Below, one piece after another: positions 21,461 through 25,172 of a stretch of 25,172 nucleotides of DNA. The notes beneath the pieces are model-generated. The model saw only the letters and a program-made list of their open reading frames with translations, was not told the DNA's origin and ran no database searches. Source of the stretch: CAYXRK01 sp964467615 (GTDB lineage: Bacteria; Hydrogenedentota; Hydrogenedentia; Hydrogenedentales; GCA-2746185). The translations under genes and the position numbers were made by a program. Numbering within the stretch: the stretch's first letter is position 1; each line of letters begins with the position of its first letter. The DNA lies in contig CAYXRK010000057.1 of assembly GCA_964467615.1 (NCBI GenBank), positions 1 to 25,172 on the forward strand, given 5' to 3'.

Positions 21461-23395
21461 TCACATCAAATTTTCCTTGACGAACATCACCGTGGCGTAG
21501 AACTGGAAGTCGGCGTTGTTTTTCTTGCGGAAGCCGTGGCCTTCGTCATTGGCGACGAGGTACCAGACGCCGGTGCCGTTTTCGTGGAGCGTTTTCACCA
21601 TCTGGTCGGCCTCGCTCTTGGGTACGCGTGGATCGTTCAGGCCTTGGACGACGAAGATGGGCTTCGTGATGTTCTTCGCCTTGGCCATCGGCGCGATGCG
21701 ATCCTGGAATGCACGCATTTCGGGGTCGCGTTCGTCGCCGTATTCGGCGCGGCGCAGATCGCGGCGGTAACCCTGGGTGTTTTCGAGGAACGTGCGCAGG
21801 TTTGAAATGCCGACGACGTCGACACTGCACGCGATGCGGTCGTTGTAGTTCGTGGCGACCGCGAGCGTCATGAAGCCGCCGTAGCTGCCGCCGGTCACCA
21901 TGATCTTCGAGCCGTCGAGATCGGTTTGCTTCGCGATCCAGTCGAACAATGCGTTGATGTCCTTGTAGCTGTCTTCGCGCTTGAGGCCGTTGTCGAGTTG
22001 GACGAAGGTCTTGCCGTAGCCCGTGGAGCCGCGGACGTTCGGGAAGATCATCGCCACGCCGAGTTCGTTTAGGTAATAGTTCGAGCGGCCGAGGAAAGCC
22101 GGGCGGCTCTGGCCTTCGGGCCCGCCATGGATGTTGATGATCACGGGACGCTTCCCGGTGAAATTCGCCGGGGGCCGGTAGAGAAACCCGGTGATTGCGA
22201 GGTCGTCGAACGATTTCCAAGAGATGAGTTCGGCATCGGGGAATTGGTCCGTGGGGACGGCGGATTCGCTTTCGGTCCAACGCTCGAGCTTCTTGGAGTG
22301 GACGCCGTAGGAGTAGACATCGCCGGGCGATTTCGCGGAGGACAGGCTGAACGCGAGGTCTTCGCCGTTCTGGTGCCAGGACAGACCGCCCGCGACGCCG
22401 ACGGGTACGCCCGGAATTTTCGTCCGCTTTTTGGATACGGTGTGGTAAAGATACAGCGAGCTAACACCCGCTTCGTTTACCTCGAAGGCCACGAACTTTC
22501 CGTCCGGCGAGACAGCCATGTCGTCGACATCCCAAGGGATATCCGCTGTGATTGACGTGCGCTCGCCCGACTCAATATCGAGGTGCGCGAGTTGACGGAA
22601 TTCGCTGCCTGCGTCGGTGGTAACGTAGAGGCTCGCTCCGCTCCCTGCAAATTGTCCCGCGCCATACGCGACGGTTTCGCCGGACTTCTCCGGCGTGATT
22701 AGTTTCTGGCCTTGCTCGGCGGTGTCGATCAACCACAGGTAGGTTTCATTGATCGAGATGTACTCCATCGCGAGGACGAAGCGGTTGTCCGGTGACCAAT
22801 CGAGGATGCCCCAGCCGCCGCCGTCGACCTTCGCGACAACGCGGTCCGAATCGGGGGCGGCGGGATCGACGACGTGGATTTCCGCGAACGCGCCCTTGTC
22901 GTTCGCGTCGACGCGGTCGTAGGCGTACTTCGCGCCGTCCTCGGACCACTCACCCGTCGCGTTGCGCTTTTCGCCGTCGGTGATGAGCGTGGCGCGGCGG
23001 GTATCGAGGTCGAAGCGGTAGTTCTGGTAGAACTCGTCGCCTCCCGCGTCGCGGCTGAACACGAAGTAGGCACCGTCGACTGGATGGAACGACGCACCGC
23101 CCACGGGCTCATCGAAGAACGTGAGTTGATGGCGGTCGCCGCCGGGTTGTTTGACGAGATGAATCTGCGGGGAATTCTCGAAGCGCGTGCTGATCAGCAT
23201 CTGGCGTTCGGCGGGATGCCAACTCGAGAACGATGCTCCGCGATAGTCTGTGTAGCGATCCACCTCTCCCACGAGCGATTTCGGCACGGGGGGGATGTTG
23301 TCGAGGACCAAGTTCTCGCCGGGGGCAAGTGTGTCTTGGGCATACGATGTACCGAACGCAAATGCGGCGATAGCTATGTTTCTAAGCGATTTCAT
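21461..23395 (-). CDS. Exported S9 family serine peptidase (prolyl oligopeptidase/acylaminoacyl type)
   Basis: A 644-residue exported peptidase, with a signal peptide (MKSLRNIAIAAFAFGTSYAQ) followed by a seven-bladed TolB-like beta-propeller up to about residue 380. Repeats such as GASFHPVDGAYFVFSRD and DDMAVSPDGKFVAFEVNE are visible. The C-terminal alpha/beta-hydrolase domain has the full triad: Ser504 in GGSYGG, Asp588 in QGLNDPRV, and His620 in NDEGHGF. The propeller limits entry to short peptides. It is probably periplasmic and helps peptide catabolism. The start is ATG at 23395 with GGAGAG about 9 bases upstream; the longer frame to 23509 adds non-homologous sequence. It is divergent from the next gene. 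Confidence 0.93.
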   Translation of the reverse strand: MKSLRNIAIAAFAFGTSYAQDTLAPGENLVLDNIPPVPKSLVGEVDRYTDYRGASFSSWHPAERQMLISTRFENSPQIHLVKQPGGDRHQLTFFDEPVGGASFHPVDGAYFVFSRDAGGDEFYQNYRFDLDTRRATLITDGEKRNATGEWSEDGAKYAYDRVDANDKGAFAEIHVVDPAAPDSDRVVAKVDGGGWGILDWSPDNRFVLAMEYISINETYLWLIDTAEQGQKLITPEKSGETVAYGAGQFAGSGASLYVTTDAGSEFRQLAHLDIESGERTSITADIPWDVDDMAVSPDGKFVAFEVNEAGVSSLYLYHTVSKKRTKIPGVPVGVAGGLSWHQNGEDLAFSLSSAKSPGDVYSYGVHSKKLERWTESESAVPTDQFPDAELISWKSFDDLAITGFLYRPPANFTGKRPVIINIHGGPEGQSRPAFLGRSNYYLNELGVAMIFPNVRGSTGYGKTFVQLDNGLKREDSYKDINALFDWIAKQTDLDGSKIMVTGGSYGGFMTLAVATNYNDRIACSVDVVGISNLRTFLENTQGYRRDLRRAEYGDERDPEMRAFQDRIAPMAKAKNITKPIFVVQGLNDPRVPKSEADQMVKTLHENGTGVWYLVANDEGHGFRKKNNADFQFYATVMFVKENLM

Positions 23396-23528
23396 GAAAA
23401 CGCTCTCCGATAGTGCAGCCTGAGCAAATCGAAGGCTACCGAATAGTTCCATCGCATGCAAGCCACGAATCGCGTAACACCCGCGCCGCACTCCTGTATT
23501 CTCTGACAAACATTCGGGAGGTATTTCA

Positions 23529-24074
23529 ATGCCGAAGAAGAAGTTTTACTGGATCGCACTCATCGCCGCTGCTGGGATGTTCTCGACGGGACAAAACCAG
23601 TGTCAAACGCCGGTCGCGCCGTTCAATGTATCGGGCGTTTACGACGGAATGTGGCACGGCCAAATCGTCAACGAGGCGGGTGAGCCGGTCAGCGAAATGG
23701 TCGACTGCCCGCTTCATTTGACGTTTACACACGACCCAAACTTACCGTTTCCCCGAAACCTGAACGGCACGGCGGTGGCGGTCATCGATTTTTCGTGCAT
23801 CGACCTGCCGGGGAACATCGAGCCCGCTGAAGCCAGCACGGTGAATATGGCGTTCGTGTTGGGCGCGGATGGAAAACTAATCTCGGGTGCGGGAGGGTTC
23901 GGCATCGGCACGGGAGCGTTTCTCGCGTTGAACGGCGAGGGCGCGGACGCAAACGCGGACGGGTCCATGGACGACTACGCCGGCGATTGGGACTACTTGT
24001 TTGTGTTGGCGTTGCCGGGAATCCCGCCGTTCCACATCGAGGGTACCTTCGAGATTGGGCGCGTCATTGAGTAG
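23529..24074 (+). CDS. Exported orphan protein with calcium-loop-like motif
   Basis: This 181-residue protein is not recognised. It has a Sec signal (KKKFYWIALIAAAGMFSTG), and three Cys at 25, 60 and 90, none in a good lipobox. The body is beta-rich and compact, and may be a lipocalin-like or small sandwich fold, though nothing proves this. The segment D140-A-N-A-D-G-S-M-D148 matches the DxNxDGxxD pattern of EF-hand/dockerin-like calcium loops. The start is ATG at 23529 with GGGAGG about 8 bases upstream. It is transcribed divergently from the S9 peptidase and convergently to the SDR gene, so it is likely monocistronic. Confidence 0.8.
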   Translation: MPKKKFYWIALIAAAGMFSTGQNQCQTPVAPFNVSGVYDGMWHGQIVNEAGEPVSEMVDCPLHLTFTHDPNLPFPRNLNGTAVAVIDFSCIDLPGNIEPAEASTVNMAFVLGADGKLISGAGGFGIGTGAFLALNGEGADANADGSMDDYAGDWDYLFVLALPGIPPFHIEGTFEIGRVIE

Positions 24075-24113
24075 GGGATCGTTTGCGTCGCGCAACTACA
24101 AAAGGATCGCTCG

Positions 24114-24887
24114 TCAACTAATCTTCGGCCCAATGAGGCGGCCGCCATCGACGACGAGCGTCTGGCCGGTGACCATGTCGCTTCCGGTGATGAACGCGAG
24201 GATGGCGTCCGCGACGTCGTCTGCCGTGCACACCTTGTTGAGTACGGCGATGTTCTCATTGGCTTTTTTCACCGGCTCGTACATGTCGCCGAGGCCTTGC
24301 CGCAGCCAGTTGCCTTCGATGAAGCCGGGGGCGACGGTATTGAGCCGAATCTTTGGGCCGAGCACGCGCGCCAGCGCGACACCCATGTTGATAAGCGCCG
24401 CTTTGGATGCGCAGTAGGGAATCGAACTGCCCATCGCAGCGACGCCCGCGATGCTGGCGACGTTGACGATCTCGCCCTCGCCAGCCGCTTCCAGGTGCGG
24501 CTTGGCCGCGCGAATACACTGAAACGGGCCTTGAAGATTGACCGAGAGTATCCGCTTCCACACGTCGTCCGTAACGCCATCCAGGCGGCTGTGTGGGATG
24601 AACGAGGTCGTCGCGGCGTTGTTGATGAGGATATCGAGGTGGCCGAATTCTCTGGCGGCGGATTCGATCATGTGCTTGCACGCGGCGTCGTCCGCCACGT
24701 CCGCGGCGATCGGAATGCACTTGACGCCGAGGGCGCGCACCTCCTCGACGACCTCCTCCGCCTCGGCCTTCGAGCTGCTGTAGTTCACGGCGACGTGGCA
24801 ACCACGTTGCGCGAGTTGCAACGCGGCCGAACGCCCGACGCCGCGGCTAGCGCCAGTGACGACCGCGGCCTTGCCTTCGATTTTCAT
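24114..24887 (-). CDS. SDR family oxidoreductase (FabG-like)
   Basis: A 257-residue classical short-chain dehydrogenase/reductase. The nucleotide-binding motif is TGASRGVG (11-18), the NNA structural motif is present, and the active site Ser-Tyr-Lys is visible in VASIAGVAAMGSSIPYCASKAAL (YxxxK). It ends TLVVDGGRLIG, typical of FabG and related reductases. NADP preference is suggested by basic residues around the first turn, but this is uncertain, and the substrate is not known. No fatty-acid synthesis genes flank it, so a dedicated FabG role is not assumed. ATG at 24887 has GGAGAGG 5 bases upstream and was preferred over the longer frame to 24920. Confidence 0.92.
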   Translation of the reverse strand: MKIEGKAAVVTGASRGVGRSAALQLAQRGCHVAVNYSSSKAEAEEVVEEVRALGVKCIPIAADVADDAACKHMIESAAREFGHLDILINNAATTSFIPHSRLDGVTDDVWKRILSVNLQGPFQCIRAAKPHLEAAGEGEIVNVASIAGVAAMGSSIPYCASKAALINMGVALARVLGPKIRLNTVAPGFIEGNWLRQGLGDMYEPVKKANENIAVLNKVCTADDVADAILAFITGSDMVTGQTLVVDGGRLIGPKIS

Positions 24888-24918
24888 TGTTGCCTCTCCA
24901 TTCAGTGAGTCGCGGCGC

Positions 24919-24970
24919 ACGTTCTATCACATGGCTGCGTTATGCGTCACATTGTCTCCCTAGAGAACGT
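24919..24970. repeat. Palindromic element, copy 2 (shares blocks with 20638-20686)
   Basis: ACGTTC (24919-24924) and GAACGT (24965-24970) form an outer 6-bp inverted repeat enclosing CATGGC-N5-TATGCGTC (24930-24948). The same four blocks occur in the same order at 20638-20686, with different spacing. It lies between the SDR start codon and the rightmost gene. Confidence 0.5.
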
Positions 24971-24981
24971 AGCATTCGACA

Positions 24982-25000
24982 GGCATCACGTGATGATGCC
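24982..25000. promoter_or_regulatory. Hairpin or operator-like palindrome
   Basis: GGCATCA, 5-base loop CGTGA, TGATGCC gives a perfect 7-bp stem about 45 bases before the last gene's ATG. It could be an operator for either divergent gene; no regulator is identified. Confidence 0.4.
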
Positions 25001-25044
25001 ATACTTTGGTGACAGTTGAGTGGATGGATTAGGGGCCACGGGTG

Positions 25045-25172
25045 ATGGTGGGCTACAAACGACGGCTGTCGGGGGACGGCGGGCGCAAACGCATCGGCGA
25101 ACTGTTACTGGCAGACGACTACATCGAGCAGAAGCAGGTCGACGAAGCGTTGGCGATACAACAGGCCGAAGG
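25045..25172 (+). CDS. MshEN/GspE-N domain protein, N-terminus only
   Basis: The first 42 residues are visible; the gene continues past the right edge. After a basic N-terminus it reads KRIGELLLADDYIEQKQVDE ALAIQQAEG, which matches the start of a GspE/PilB N-terminal (MshEN) domain: R-I-G, then E-L-L-L, then a helix ending in A-L-x-x-Q. Here the R-I-G of the cyclic di-GMP-type repeat is kept, unlike in the stand-alone protein at 9946-10401. Whether an ATPase domain follows cannot be seen. ATG at 25045 has AGGGG about 10 bases upstream. It is divergent from the SDR gene. Confidence 0.75.
   Translation, partial: MVGYKRRLSGDGGRKRIGELLLADDYIEQKQVDEALAIQQAE

Overview
The window is a GC-rich bacterial chromosome segment with mostly complete, ordinary-looking genes. 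No tRNA, rRNA, CRISPR array, transposase or phage gene is visible. A planctomycete-like, Lentisphaera-like or Hydrogenedentota-like bacterium is suggested by three things: a DUF1559-type pseudopilin with a variant H-Xn-DG tail, an alkyl-DHAP-synthase-like gene, and many short palindromic intergenic repeats. This placement is an inference from gene content, and no marker in the window fixes the phylum.

Layout. Positions 1-2304 (minus strand) hold the classic rpmH-rnpA-yidD-yidC cluster: ribosomal protein L34, RNase P protein, YidD and the YidC insertase, whose C-terminus lies beyond the window. dnaA, the usual upstream neighbour, is absent; a pseudopilin gene (2534-3586, minus) with its own intrinsic terminator occupies that place. 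A PqaA-like lipoprotein hydrolase follows (3941-5383, minus), then a 460-base intergenic stretch packed with several families of repeats. Positions 5844-9432 (plus) form a tightly coupled unit, glnS - ROK sugar kinase - PfkB kinase, with 3- and 4-base stop/start overlaps. A 7Fe ferredoxin (9558-9893) follows with a good promoter and terminator.

Positions 9946-14542 (minus) carry an isolated MshEN domain protein whose start is buried in the end of an M20 dipeptidase gene, then a small NTF2-like lipoprotein, a Tat-exported gluconate 2-dehydrogenase subunit 3-like protein, and an exported glycerophosphodiesterase-family protein with altered active-site motifs. Positions 14715-20013 (plus) carry an MsbA-like ABC exporter, an alkylglycerone-phosphate-synthase-like flavoenzyme and an acyl-CoA carboxyltransferase, a plausible lipid-metabolism group.

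Positions about 20020-21460 are visibly richer in A+T than the flanks. They hold two minus-strand genes: a small exported helical protein of unknown family and a protein that reads as a HEPN-type RNase domain (R-x4-H) followed by two CBS domains. This is the best candidate for an undescribed function. The rest is an exported S9 peptidase (minus), an exported orphan protein with a calcium-loop-like motif (plus), an SDR oxidoreductase (minus) and the start of a second MshEN/GspE-N type protein (plus) running off the right edge. Two intergenic palindromic elements (20638-20686 and 24919-24970) share four sequence blocks in the same order and may belong to one element family.
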